This document shows, piece after piece, positions 1-5,915 of a DNA stretch of 9,259 bases. Source of the DNA: Acidobacteriota bacterium (lineage in GTDB: Bacteria; Acidobacteriota; Terriglobia; UBA7540). The notes beneath the pieces are model-generated. The model was not told where the DNA came from. It made no database searches and worked only from the letters and a program-made list of their open reading frames with translations. Position numbers and translations under genes: made by a program. The stretch is from contig JAKAWO010000107.1 in NCBI GenBank assembly GCA_021827255.1, positions 1 through 9,259 on the forward strand, read 5' to 3'. Numbering within the stretch: the first letter of the stretch is position 1; each line of letters opens with the position of its first letter.

Positions 1-201
1 TCACCTCTTCGCTTCTGCCTCCGCGTAAAGGAAGAGCGTGTGGTGACTCATTTTGAAGGCGAGCGGGCTTGAATCATAGCTCATCCCTTTCAGCGGCGTG
101 AGCTCTACTTTACTTGCATCAAGAAAATACTTGACATGGAAAAGCGGTTTTGCGTATGCTTGAAGGTGCTTCCAAGGCATGTGCGTCGAATGTTCCGTCA
201 T
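1..201 (-). CDS. Hypothetical small protein (doubtful)
   Basis: This is an open frame of 66 residues from an ATG (MTEHSTHMPWKHL...) to a TGA at the very edge of the window. A TTG at 246 would add 15 residues. I recognise no family, membrane segment or motif. The only visible substructure is a hydrophobic stretch (residues LFLY) near the charged C-terminus AEAEAKR. There is no clear Shine-Dalgarno site before either start. It lies downstream of the NYN gene on the same strand, across a GC-rich hairpin cluster, in the same lower-GC segment. It could be a real accessory gene or a chance frame. A plus-strand promoter-like pair inside it argues for caution. Confidence 0.25.
   Translation of the reverse strand: MTEHSTHMPWKHLQAYAKPLFHVKYFLDASKVELTPLKGMSYDSSPLAFKMSHHTLFLYAEAEAKR
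131..160 (+). promoter_or_regulatory. Sigma70-like promoter candidate
   Basis: A perfect TTGACA lies at 131-136 and TATGCT (4 of 6 matches) at 155-160, with an 18-base spacer. Transcription would begin near 167 and run rightward. No credible plus-strand gene follows before the terminator-like hairpin at 266-294, so the product could be a short RNA. One such match in AT-richer DNA can arise by chance. Confidence 0.35.
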
Positions 202-245
202 TCGGACTTCGGCCACAAGACAAAATGAACGGCCCCTTACTATCA

Positions 246-275
246 ATGAGGGGGCCCATTATGAAGGGGGCCAAT
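246..275. repeat. Imperfect tandem repeat, GGGGGCC units
   Basis: Two 15-base units stand head to tail: ATGAGGGGGCCCATT (246-260) and ATGAAGGGGGCCAAT (261-275). A third, inverted copy of the core, ATGAGCCCCCAT, follows at 279-290. An upstream GGCCCC at 231-236 can also pair with GGGGCC at 251-256. Several alternative hairpins are therefore possible between the NYN gene's stop codon and the small ORF. Confidence 0.6.
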
Positions 276-294
276 CAAATGAGCCCCCATTTTT
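266..294 (+). terminator. Intrinsic terminator-like hairpin
   Basis: GGGGGC (266-271) pairs perfectly with GCCCCC (283-288) across an 11-base loop, and a run of five T follows at 290-294. This has the form of a rho-independent terminator on the plus strand. On the minus strand the same stem lies just past the NYN stop codon and could end that transcript, but it has only two T after the stem there. Confidence 0.45.
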
Positions 295-298
295 GTTT

Positions 299-808
299 CT
301 ACACAGTCCTCTTTTTTTCGACCCGGTCGCGGATTTCGTCTAAGTCAATAAACCTCGTGGCAGCGTTCACAACTTCTGTGGCCGTCGACTTTCTCCTGCC
401 AACAACCTTCACGATTTTTCCTGAGTTACGAAGGTGGTTGATGATCGGAACGTAGTCAGCGTCCCCGCCAAGAAGGACAGCCTCATCGTAGCTGTCCATT
501 GCGGTAAGCATCTTGAAGACCAAATCTATATCCAAATTGCCCTTAAGTTTGGTCTGCCCTGTTTCGGGGTCAGTCAGAACTTTAACCTCTTTGTCCACCA
601 GCGTGTACCCTAGGTGGATAAGAGCGGTTCGGAACCTTCGATATTTGTCCACTTTAAGCGCGTCAGCAACCGGCGGGCTGGCCGTAAAATAGTAGGCGGC
701 CGCCTTCTCGCGGTTGTCCATGAAGTACTGGTGAACCAGCTTGAAATCAATGTGCCACCCATATCTCTTTGGGCGATTTTGGAAGCGGCCTACTGCCTGC
801 CGATCCAA
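299..808 (-). CDS. NYN/LabA-type nuclease domain protein, N-terminally truncated
   Basis: The protein resembles the LabA/DUF88 branch of NYN (PIN-like) domains, which are metal-dependent RNases. Visible features are a RYGWHIDF segment (15-22), acidic GNLDIDL (90-96, Asp93 and Asp95), GGDADYV (114-120, Asp116 and Asp118) and the usual ending FIDLDEIRDR (153-162). The family normally begins with a hydrophobic strand ending FIDxxN, which carries the first catalytic Asp about 15 residues before the YGW segment. That strand is absent here and in all three frames upstream. The frame is open back to a TGA just inside the end of asnS, but it offers only a TTG start with no good ribosome binding site. 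The gene lies 37 bases after asnS and is lower in GC than it. I read it as a truncated, probably inactive remnant of a transferred gene. A start at Met30 would be shorter still. Confidence 0.75.
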   Translation of the reverse strand: MDRQAVGRFQNRPKRYGWHIDFKLVHQYFMDNREKAAAYYFTASPPVADALKVDKYRRFRTALIHLGYTLVDKEVKVLTDPETGQTKLKGNLDIDLVFKMLTAMDSYDEAVLLGGDADYVPIINHLRNSGKIVKVVGRRKSTATEVVNAATRFIDLDEIRDRVEKKRTV

Positions 809-845
809 GGCGAGTGGCTTCCGAATGGCGAGCTTGCCATAACCC

Positions 846-2150
846 TCACGGCGTCAGGCGGTTCAACATGCGCGGAAAGGGAATAGTTTCGCGGACGTGG
901 TCGAGGCCGCAGATCCAGGCCACGACGCGCTCGACGCCCATGCCAAAGCCCGCGTGGGGCACGCTGCCGTAACGGCGCAGGTCGAGATACCACTCGAAGG
1001 CTTCGCGCGGCAGTTTCTGCTCGTCCATGCGGCGCAATAGCAATCGCTCATCGGCCGCGCGCTCGCCCCCGCCGATGATTTCACCGTAGCCCTCCGGGGC
1101 GAGCATATCCACGCACAGGGCCACTTCCGGGCGCTCGGGATCGGGCTGCATGTAAAACGCCTTGACGTGGCTCGGATAGCGGTGGACGAGAATGGGCCGG
1201 TCAAAGCTTTCTGACAAAATCGTCTCATCCGTGCCGCCGAAGTCCGAGCCCCAAGCGATTTCGCTTCCCTTCTCTTTCAGCAGGTTCACGGCGTCGTCAT
1301 AGGCGAGGCGTGGAAACGGCGGCGCGCACTTCTCGAGCTTCGAGAGATCGCGCTCCAGGGTTTTCAGTTCTTCGCGGCGCCGCTCGAGCGCGCGGGCCAC
1401 AACGAACGCGACCAGACCTTCCGCGAGCGCCATGATGTCGTCGAGCTGGGCGAAGGCGACCTCCGGCTCGACCATCCAGAATTCGGTCAAATGGCGGCGG
1501 GTCTTGGATTTTTCAGCGCGAAAGGTTGGGCCAAAGCAGTAGGTCTTGCCCACCGCCATGGCCGCCGCCTCGTTATAAAGCTGGCCGGACTGGGTGAGAT
1601 AGGCTTTCTGGTCGAAATACTCCACTTCAAAAAGCGTCGTCGTGCCCTCGCAGGCGCTGGGCGTCAAAATCGGCGTGTCCACAAGGGTGAAACCGCGGTC
1701 GTCGAAGAAGTCGCGGCAGGCGCGGATGATTTCGTGGCGCACCCCCAGGATGGCGCGTTGGCGGACCGAGCGCAGCCACAAATGGCGGTGGTCCATCAAA
1801 AATTCCACGCCGTGCTCTTTGGGAGTGATGGGATAGGGGCGCTCGCTCGAAACGTTTTGGAGAACTTCCACCTCGGCAACGTCCAACTCATATCCGCCCG
1901 GCGCGCGCTTCTCCTTGCGAACTTTGCCCCGAGCGCGCAAGGACGATTCCTGCGTCAGGGCGCGAACCGCCTCGAAGACTTGCGCCGGAACCGCGCTTTT
2001 GACCACCACCCCTTGCAGGATGCCGGTGCCATCCCGCAAAAGCGGAAACAGGATTTTGCCGCTCTCGCGCAGGTTATAGAGCCAACCTTGGATGAAGACG
2101 TCCTGCCCCTCAAACTGGGCGACATTTCGGATTTCAACCACGGGGGTCAC
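846..2150 (-). CDS. asnS: Asparaginyl-tRNA synthetase
   Basis: This class II aminoacyl-tRNA synthetase attaches asparagine to tRNA-Asn in the cytoplasm. An N-terminal OB-fold anticodon-binding domain (about residues 17-105, starting VFIQGWLYNLRESGKI) is followed by the catalytic core. Motif 1 is FTLVDTPILTPSACEGTTTLF (154-174), where the ACEGTTTLF form marks AsnRS rather than AspRS. LTQSGQLYNE follows at 185-194. Motif 2 is the FRAEKSKTRRHLTEF stretch (210-224), and motif 3 is GFGMGVERVVAWICGL (401-416). At 434 residues it matches the short bacterial AsnRS size. The ending RETIPFPRMLNRLTP recalls archaeal-type AsnRS and shows the gene is complete. The start is GTG, with GGAG seven bases upstream. 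It lies 111 bases downstream of the isomerase gene on the same strand. All motifs look intact. Confidence 0.96.
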   Translation of the reverse strand: MTPVVEIRNVAQFEGQDVFIQGWLYNLRESGKILFPLLRDGTGILQGVVVKSAVPAQVFEAVRALTQESSLRARGKVRKEKRAPGGYELDVAEVEVLQNVSSERPYPITPKEHGVEFLMDHRHLWLRSVRQRAILGVRHEIIRACRDFFDDRGFTLVDTPILTPSACEGTTTLFEVEYFDQKAYLTQSGQLYNEAAAMAVGKTYCFGPTFRAEKSKTRRHLTEFWMVEPEVAFAQLDDIMALAEGLVAFVVARALERRREELKTLERDLSKLEKCAPPFPRLAYDDAVNLLKEKGSEIAWGSDFGGTDETILSESFDRPILVHRYPSHVKAFYMQPDPERPEVALCVDMLAPEGYGEIIGGGERAADERLLLRRMDEQKLPREAFEWYLDLRRYGSVPHAGFGMGVERVVAWICGLDHVRETIPFPRMLNRLTP

Positions 2151-2214
2151 GGTGCGGCTCCAGGCGGCCCACTCAACAGGGCCCTTCCGGTTTTCGCGTT
2201 GCCGCCCGACGTTC

Positions 2215-2232
2215 GGCGCGGACGGCCGCGCC
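2215..2232. other. Strong hairpin in the asnS leader
   Basis: GGCGCGG (2215-2221) and CCGCGCC (2226-2232) form a perfect 7-base-pair stem with a 4-base loop, between the isomerase stop and the asnS start. On the transcribed minus strand it is not followed by a T-run; the only run of T (2239-2244) comes before it. It is therefore not a standard terminator. It may act as an mRNA processing or stability element, or be incidental in GC-rich DNA. Confidence 0.4.
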
Positions 2233-2261
2233 GGGAGAGAAAAAACCTCGGGCCTTCGCCT

Positions 2262-3083
2262 TTACGCAATGTCGTCAAGCCTTTCGCGGATTTCCCGCAG
2301 GCGGGCGAGGAGGGTCATGGGCGGTTCGTAGCTTCGCAGCTCGAAGAGCAGCGGGAACTTGACGGGCGCGGCGCGAAGGTCATGCATGGTTTCCGTCCAA
2401 TTGATGGTTCCTCCGAACGGCAGCAGATGGTCGTCCGTCTCGCCCCCGTTGTCGTGAACGTGGGTTGAAGCGATGTGATCTTTCAGAACCTCAAACGCCG
2501 CGTGCACGCCGCCCGTCATTTGCGCGTGGCCCGTATCGAAGCAGACGCCGAAATCCATTCGCGTGTACCGCATAAATTGCAGCAGGCGCTCAGGGGCCGT
2601 CAGTCCTCCCGGGATATTTTCCAGCAGGATGCTCACCCCGAGGTCTTTGGCAAAGATGTTCAAATGCTCGATCGTGGTAAACGCCGCGTCGAACTTCTCG
2701 ATCTCAAACTCCTCGCCCGGCAGGCCCATGTGCAAAATCAGGTAACGAAAGGGCAATTTTTCCGCCACGGCGATGGCGCGCTTGATTTCCTCCATCGAGT
2801 CAATGCGGTGTCGGCGATCGAGCGAAGCCACCGAGATCTCCAAGCCTCCCGAGCGGCCCCAGTCTTTGTCGGCATAGAGGGGCGCGTGCAGGGAATGGAG
2901 CGCCACCTCATGGTCCTTGAACCATTGTCCAATGTCGCCGACGTGGTTCGGATCGTGGTAGTCAAGGTGCTGGCGAGCGGCAAACAGCTCCATCGTCCTG
3001 AACCCGGCAGCCAACGTCTGGTCCAGGATATGCGAGGAGAGCCTTTCGTTGACGAACAGGTGCGTGGATAACGCGAATTCCAT
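2262..3083 (-). CDS. Sugar phosphate isomerase/epimerase family protein (AP-endonuclease-2-like TIM barrel)
   Basis: At 273 residues this has the length and strand-helix rhythm of the xylose-isomerase-like TIM barrel family. That family holds sugar isomerases, epimerases, inosose dehydratases and endonuclease IV. Likely metal or active-site residues sit at strand ends: His66 (LHSLHAP), His118 (YLILHMG), Glu155 (ILLENIP), Asp183 and His186 (CFDTGHA), His208, His210 and Asp211 (THVHDN), and Glu248 (LLFELR). The Glu155, Asp183/His186, His210 and Glu248 set is the usual divalent metal site, so an active enzyme is likely. The substrate cannot be read from sequence. The ATG shares one base with the ggt stop (TGATG), and GGAGG stands seven bases upstream, so it is probably translated by coupling to ggt. 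Confidence 0.85.
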   Translation of the reverse strand: MEFALSTHLFVNERLSSHILDQTLAAGFRTMELFAARQHLDYHDPNHVGDIGQWFKDHEVALHSLHAPLYADKDWGRSGGLEISVASLDRRHRIDSMEEIKRAIAVAEKLPFRYLILHMGLPGEEFEIEKFDAAFTTIEHLNIFAKDLGVSILLENIPGGLTAPERLLQFMRYTRMDFGVCFDTGHAQMTGGVHAAFEVLKDHIASTHVHDNGGETDDHLLPFGGTINWTETMHDLRAAPVKFPLLFELRSYEPPMTLLARLREIRERLDDIA

Positions 3084-4792
3084 CAGTAGCCCTCCGCCTT
3101 TCCGTTGCTGCGCGGGTCGGCAGCGCCAAATCTCCAGCCGGTCTTCGGATCCACTTCAATGGCTTCGCACTGGCCCATGGCGGCCCGGAAAACGATTCTA
3201 TACCCTGCCGCCTTGAGCCGGGAAATCGTATCGCCGGAGAATCCCCAACGCTCCATATACAGCTTGTCGGGCATCCATTGATCGTGGAACCGCGGCGCCG
3301 TCACCGCCTGGCGGATATCCATCTTATAGACCAGAACGTTCAGGAGCACTTCGAGAACCGTGTTGATGATCGTCGCGCCGCCCGGCGAGCCGAGCACCAG
3401 CCGCAGCTTGCCATGCCGGGTTGCCATCGTGGGGGTCATCGCGGAGAGCGGCCGCTTGCCGGGAGCGATGGCGTTCGCCTGGCTCTGGATCAGGCCGTAC
3501 ATATTGGGCGCGCCGGGTTTGGAGGTGAAATCGTCCATTTCATCGTTGAGCAGGAACCCTGCCCTCGCGGCCGTGACCCCGCTGCCGTAACCGTTGTTGA
3601 GGGTGTAAGTATTGGACACTGCGTTGCCGGCCGAGTCCACGACGGAGATGTGCGTCGTGTTCGGGCCCTCAAAGGGCAGGGGGTTGCCCGCCTTAATCGG
3701 GGCGTCCGGTGGAGAGCGCAAGATTTCCCGCCGCAGCTTGGCCGCGTAAGCTGGGCTGGTGAGCCCCGCGATGGGCACGGAGACGAAATCTGCGTCCCCG
3801 AGGTAGGCGGCGCGGTCCGCATAGGCTCGCCGCATCGCCTCGGCGATCAAGTGGATGGATCGGTAAGAATTCGGCGGGCCAAGGTCAAGCGGAGCGAGAA
3901 TGTTCAACATCTCGATCAAAACCACCCCGCCCGAGCTCGGCGAGGGAGCGGTCAGAATGTCATAGCCGCGAAACTTTCCCCTCAGCGGCTTCCGTTCAAT
4001 CGCTCGATACTTCGCTAAATCCTTCCGCGTGATGATGCCGTGGTACTTCTCCATCGTGGCCACGATGTCGCGGGCGATGGGGCCCCGGTAGAACGCCTTC
4101 GGTCCCTGCTCGGCGATCCTCCGCAGGGTCTTGGCGAGTTCCGGCTGGCGAAAGATTTCTCCCGGCCGATAAAAATCCCCATCGCGCAGATAAATCCGGC
4201 GGCTCTCGCTGAATTTCGAAAGCAGCGGGGCATGGCTCTTCAGCGACTGGCTGAGCCAATAACTGACCGGAAAGCCTTTTTGGGCCAGGCGAATTGCCGG
4301 CTGCATCACTCTTTTCAGGCCCAACCGCCCGTACTTCCGTTCGGCCAAGGCGAATCCCGCCACCGTTCCGGGAACCCCCACCGAAAGCGCGCCCACCGTC
4401 GAGAGGCCCGGCACGATGTTGCCCCGCGCATCCAGATACATGGTCGGTGTCGCCGCGCCGGGCGCCTCCTCGCGGTAATCTATGAACGTTGAGCGCCCGT
4501 TCGCCAGGCGAATCAGCATAAACCCGCCGCCCCCCAGGTTGCCCGCGAAGGGGTGCGTGACCGCCAGCGCGAATCCCACCGCTACGGCGGCGTCCACGGC
4601 GTTTCCCCCCGCCTTGAGAATCTCCAAGCCCGCCTTGGAGGCGAGCGGCTCGCCCGAAACGACCATGCCGTGCCGCGCCGCAACCGTCGTGAAGGCGAAA
4701 ATTCGGCCCGCCGCCGCAAAAGACATCACGCCCAGGAGCGTCATGCTGGCCACGGCACGCGCCTTTCGCCGTAATGACAATAAGAGGAGCAC
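3083..4792 (-). CDS. ggt: Gamma-glutamyltransferase precursor, secreted
   Basis: This N-terminal nucleophile hydrolase cleaves or transfers the gamma-glutamyl group of glutathione and related peptides outside the cytoplasm. The proenzyme cuts itself before the nucleophile threonine. Residues from the chosen start: YREEAPG (106-112, substrate-binding Arg107), APSPSSGG (282-289), nucleophile Thr379 in NTTHISVVD, YTLNNGYGSG (396-405), NDEMDDF (416-422), a lid loop PGAPNMYGL, KRPLSAM (446-452) and the GSPGGA oxyanion loop (468-473). Cleavage would give a large subunit ending at 378 and a 191-residue small subunit. The frame is open from a GTG at 4927, but I chose the GTG at 4790-4792. It has GAGG four bases upstream and starts a signal peptide with an RRKAR segment and a hydrophobic run ending FAAAGRIFA. 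The E. coli SerSer pair (462/463) is Ser-Ala here. Confidence 0.94.
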   Translation of the reverse strand: MLLLLSLRRKARAVASMTLLGVMSFAAAGRIFAFTTVAARHGMVVSGEPLASKAGLEILKAGGNAVDAAVAVGFALAVTHPFAGNLGGGGFMLIRLANGRSTFIDYREEAPGAATPTMYLDARGNIVPGLSTVGALSVGVPGTVAGFALAERKYGRLGLKRVMQPAIRLAQKGFPVSYWLSQSLKSHAPLLSKFSESRRIYLRDGDFYRPGEIFRQPELAKTLRRIAEQGPKAFYRGPIARDIVATMEKYHGIITRKDLAKYRAIERKPLRGKFRGYDILTAPSPSSGGVVLIEMLNILAPLDLGPPNSYRSIHLIAEAMRRAYADRAAYLGDADFVSVPIAGLTSPAYAAKLRREILRSPPDAPIKAGNPLPFEGPNTTHISVVDSAGNAVSNTYTLNNGYGSGVTAARAGFLLNDEMDDFTSKPGAPNMYGLIQSQANAIAPGKRPLSAMTPTMATRHGKLRLVLGSPGGATIINTVLEVLLNVLVYKMDIRQAVTAPRFHDQWMPDKLYMERWGFSGDTISRLKAAGYRIVFRAAMGQCEAIEVDPKTGWRFGAADPRSNGKAEGY

Positions 4793-4892
4793 CCGACCTC
4801 GTTCTAACGACCCCGCCCGCGGCACGCTTGGAACCTCAACTTGATAAGAACCGCTTAGCGTTGTGCCGGCTGAAGACCCGGCCGGACGATTC

Positions 4893-4921
4893 AATGTAGG
4901 GGAAATGCCAAAGGGCGTCAA
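4893..4921 (-). promoter_or_regulatory. Likely ggt promoter
   Basis: On the minus strand TTGACG (4921-4916) and TACATT (4898-4893) are 17 bases apart, with 5 and 4 of 6 consensus matches. Transcription would start near 4886 and leave about 95 bases of leader before the GTG at 4792. The pair lies inside the longest possible ggt frame, which favours the downstream start. Confidence 0.4.
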
Positions 4922-5013
4922 GGCCACCGGAGCCGCCGTTCTGAGGTCAAGGGCCGAAGAACCGGATCCGCCACCCCCCCGCGTAGGCTATGCGCGAGAT
5001 TAAGAATTGGAGC

Positions 5014-5042
5014 TTGAAGACGGCGCGGTATTCATCTAAGAT
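5014..5042 (+). promoter_or_regulatory. Likely promoter of the 5097 gene
   Basis: TTGAAG (5014-5019) and TAAGAT (5037-5042) are separated by 17 bases, each with 4 of 6 consensus matches, in an AT-richer patch of the divergent region. Transcription would start near 5049, about 48 bases before the first ATG. It is back to back with the ggt promoter candidate. Confidence 0.4.
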
Positions 5043-5096
5043 AAGAAAGATTTAAGCCAGGGTGGCATTCGGCGCGAGGATCGGACTCGGGATCGT

Positions 5097-5816
5097 ATGA
5101 TGTGGGCGGCTGGATTGGTTATTTTCTTAGGGGTGGCGATAGCCGCGCGCCGCCTCCTCCACCTTGGGGCGATGGAAAGGCCGCTCCGTTCTCCCTCCGA
5201 TGTTTTAGGTCCTCAGCGAGAGAGCATTTATTGCCAGGCGGGCAGTGAAATCGAAACCCGAATTACCATGATGGCCGTCTCTCTGAATGAGGCGATCGAG
5301 GAGCATCGGGACGGCCGCTCGGAGCTCGCCGCGCAATTGTTCTCGCTCGTCGTCGGCGAGTGGATCCGCCTGGCCGACATCCTCCAGAACCTGCAGGCGC
5401 TGACCCTTCGTTATCTGGTCCTCGCGCCTTACACCTTGCCGCTGCGGCCGCTGACAAGGCGCCACTTCCTGTCCCCGATCATGAGCGATCACGTCCGCTT
5501 TCATTCCTTCCTGAATCAGTTTATCTTTCGGCCACGGCTCAGATTCCAGCTTCACGTCGGCATTCTTCGTCACGCCACCCAGATCCTCACGGTCGAATTG
5601 GGCCGCTGCGGTCCCGCCACCGGAGCGTTCTCCGGCCGCGGCGGCAGACTCGATTGCTGCTTCCACGATTTCGATCTGGTAGCGAAGGAAGCCCTGGTCG
5701 TGTTCCGCGCCCTGCTCGCCTGCCTGCCAGATTCTGCCCTGCCGGACATCGCTCGTGAAATGAGCCGGGTCAACGATGGGAAAACGGTTCGCGCCCGGGC
5801 ACTCGCCGACCATTAA
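5097..5816 (+). CDS. Membrane-anchored protein of unknown function
   Basis: I do not recognise this 239-residue protein. Residues 1-22 (MMWAAGLVIFLGVAIAARRL) look like one N-terminal membrane segment or uncleaved signal anchor followed by positive charge. Residues 50-115 are predicted helical (MAVSLNEAIEEHRDG, then LVVGEWIRLADILQNLQALTLR). A basic, aromatic-rich stretch (LRPLTRRHFLSP, FIFRPRLRFQLHVG) precedes a Gly-rich patch GAFSGRGGRLDCCFHDFD (177-194), another helix and a basic tail. No catalytic motif stands out. A minus-strand frame overlaps it (5205-5813). I prefer the plus strand because it has the membrane anchor, a plausible promoter and helix-like hydrophobic patterning, whereas the reverse frame is low-complexity and Gly/Ala-rich. 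The ATGATG start lacks a good ribosome binding site, and Met26 is an alternative start. It is divergent from ggt and convergent with pfk. Confidence 0.65.
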   Translation: MMWAAGLVIFLGVAIAARRLLHLGAMERPLRSPSDVLGPQRESIYCQAGSEIETRITMMAVSLNEAIEEHRDGRSELAAQLFSLVVGEWIRLADILQNLQALTLRYLVLAPYTLPLRPLTRRHFLSPIMSDHVRFHSFLNQFIFRPRLRFQLHVGILRHATQILTVELGRCGPATGAFSGRGGRLDCCFHDFDLVAKEALVVFRALLACLPDSALPDIAREMSRVNDGKTVRARALADH

Positions 5817-5861
5817 ATCTCTGTGGAAGAATGTGGGACCGGTCTTTCGTCCCCGCCTCTC

Positions 5862-5881
5862 GGCGCGGCTTAACTCGCGCC
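5862..5881. terminator. Hairpin between convergent genes
   Basis: GGCGCG (5862-5867) and CGCGCC (5876-5881) pair across an 8-base loop in the 99-base gap between the 5097 gene and pfk, which read towards each other. There is no T-run on either side, so it could serve as a weak bidirectional terminator or only as a transcript end-protecting stem. Confidence 0.3.
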
Positions 5882-5915
5882 CTGACGACCGTTGAATGAG
5901 GTTTTGCGACAGCTT

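Noticed and set aside
150..455. Plus-strand frame following the 131-160 promoter candidate
   Set aside because: Its first codon overlaps the promoter itself and two thirds of it is antisense to the NYN gene. The translation has no recognisable features.
793..840. Sixteen-codon frame (MASSPFGSHSPWIGRQ) starting five bases after the asnS stop, considered as the missing NYN N-terminus by frameshift
   Set aside because: It contains no FIDxxN-like strand, so joining the frames would not restore the domain.
1491..2468. Long plus-strand frame of 325 codons
   Set aside because: It is antisense to asnS and the isomerase gene, whose families are clear, and its translation shows no family-like pattern.
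3278..4018. Plus-strand frame of 246 codons
   Set aside because: It is antisense to the catalytic core of ggt and rich in His and Arg, as expected for a shadow of GC-rich coding DNA.
5205..5813. Minus-strand frame of 202 codons opposite the unknown protein
   Set aside because: It lacks the membrane anchor and promoter seen on the plus strand and has a low-complexity Gly/Ala/Gln composition. The choice is not certain.
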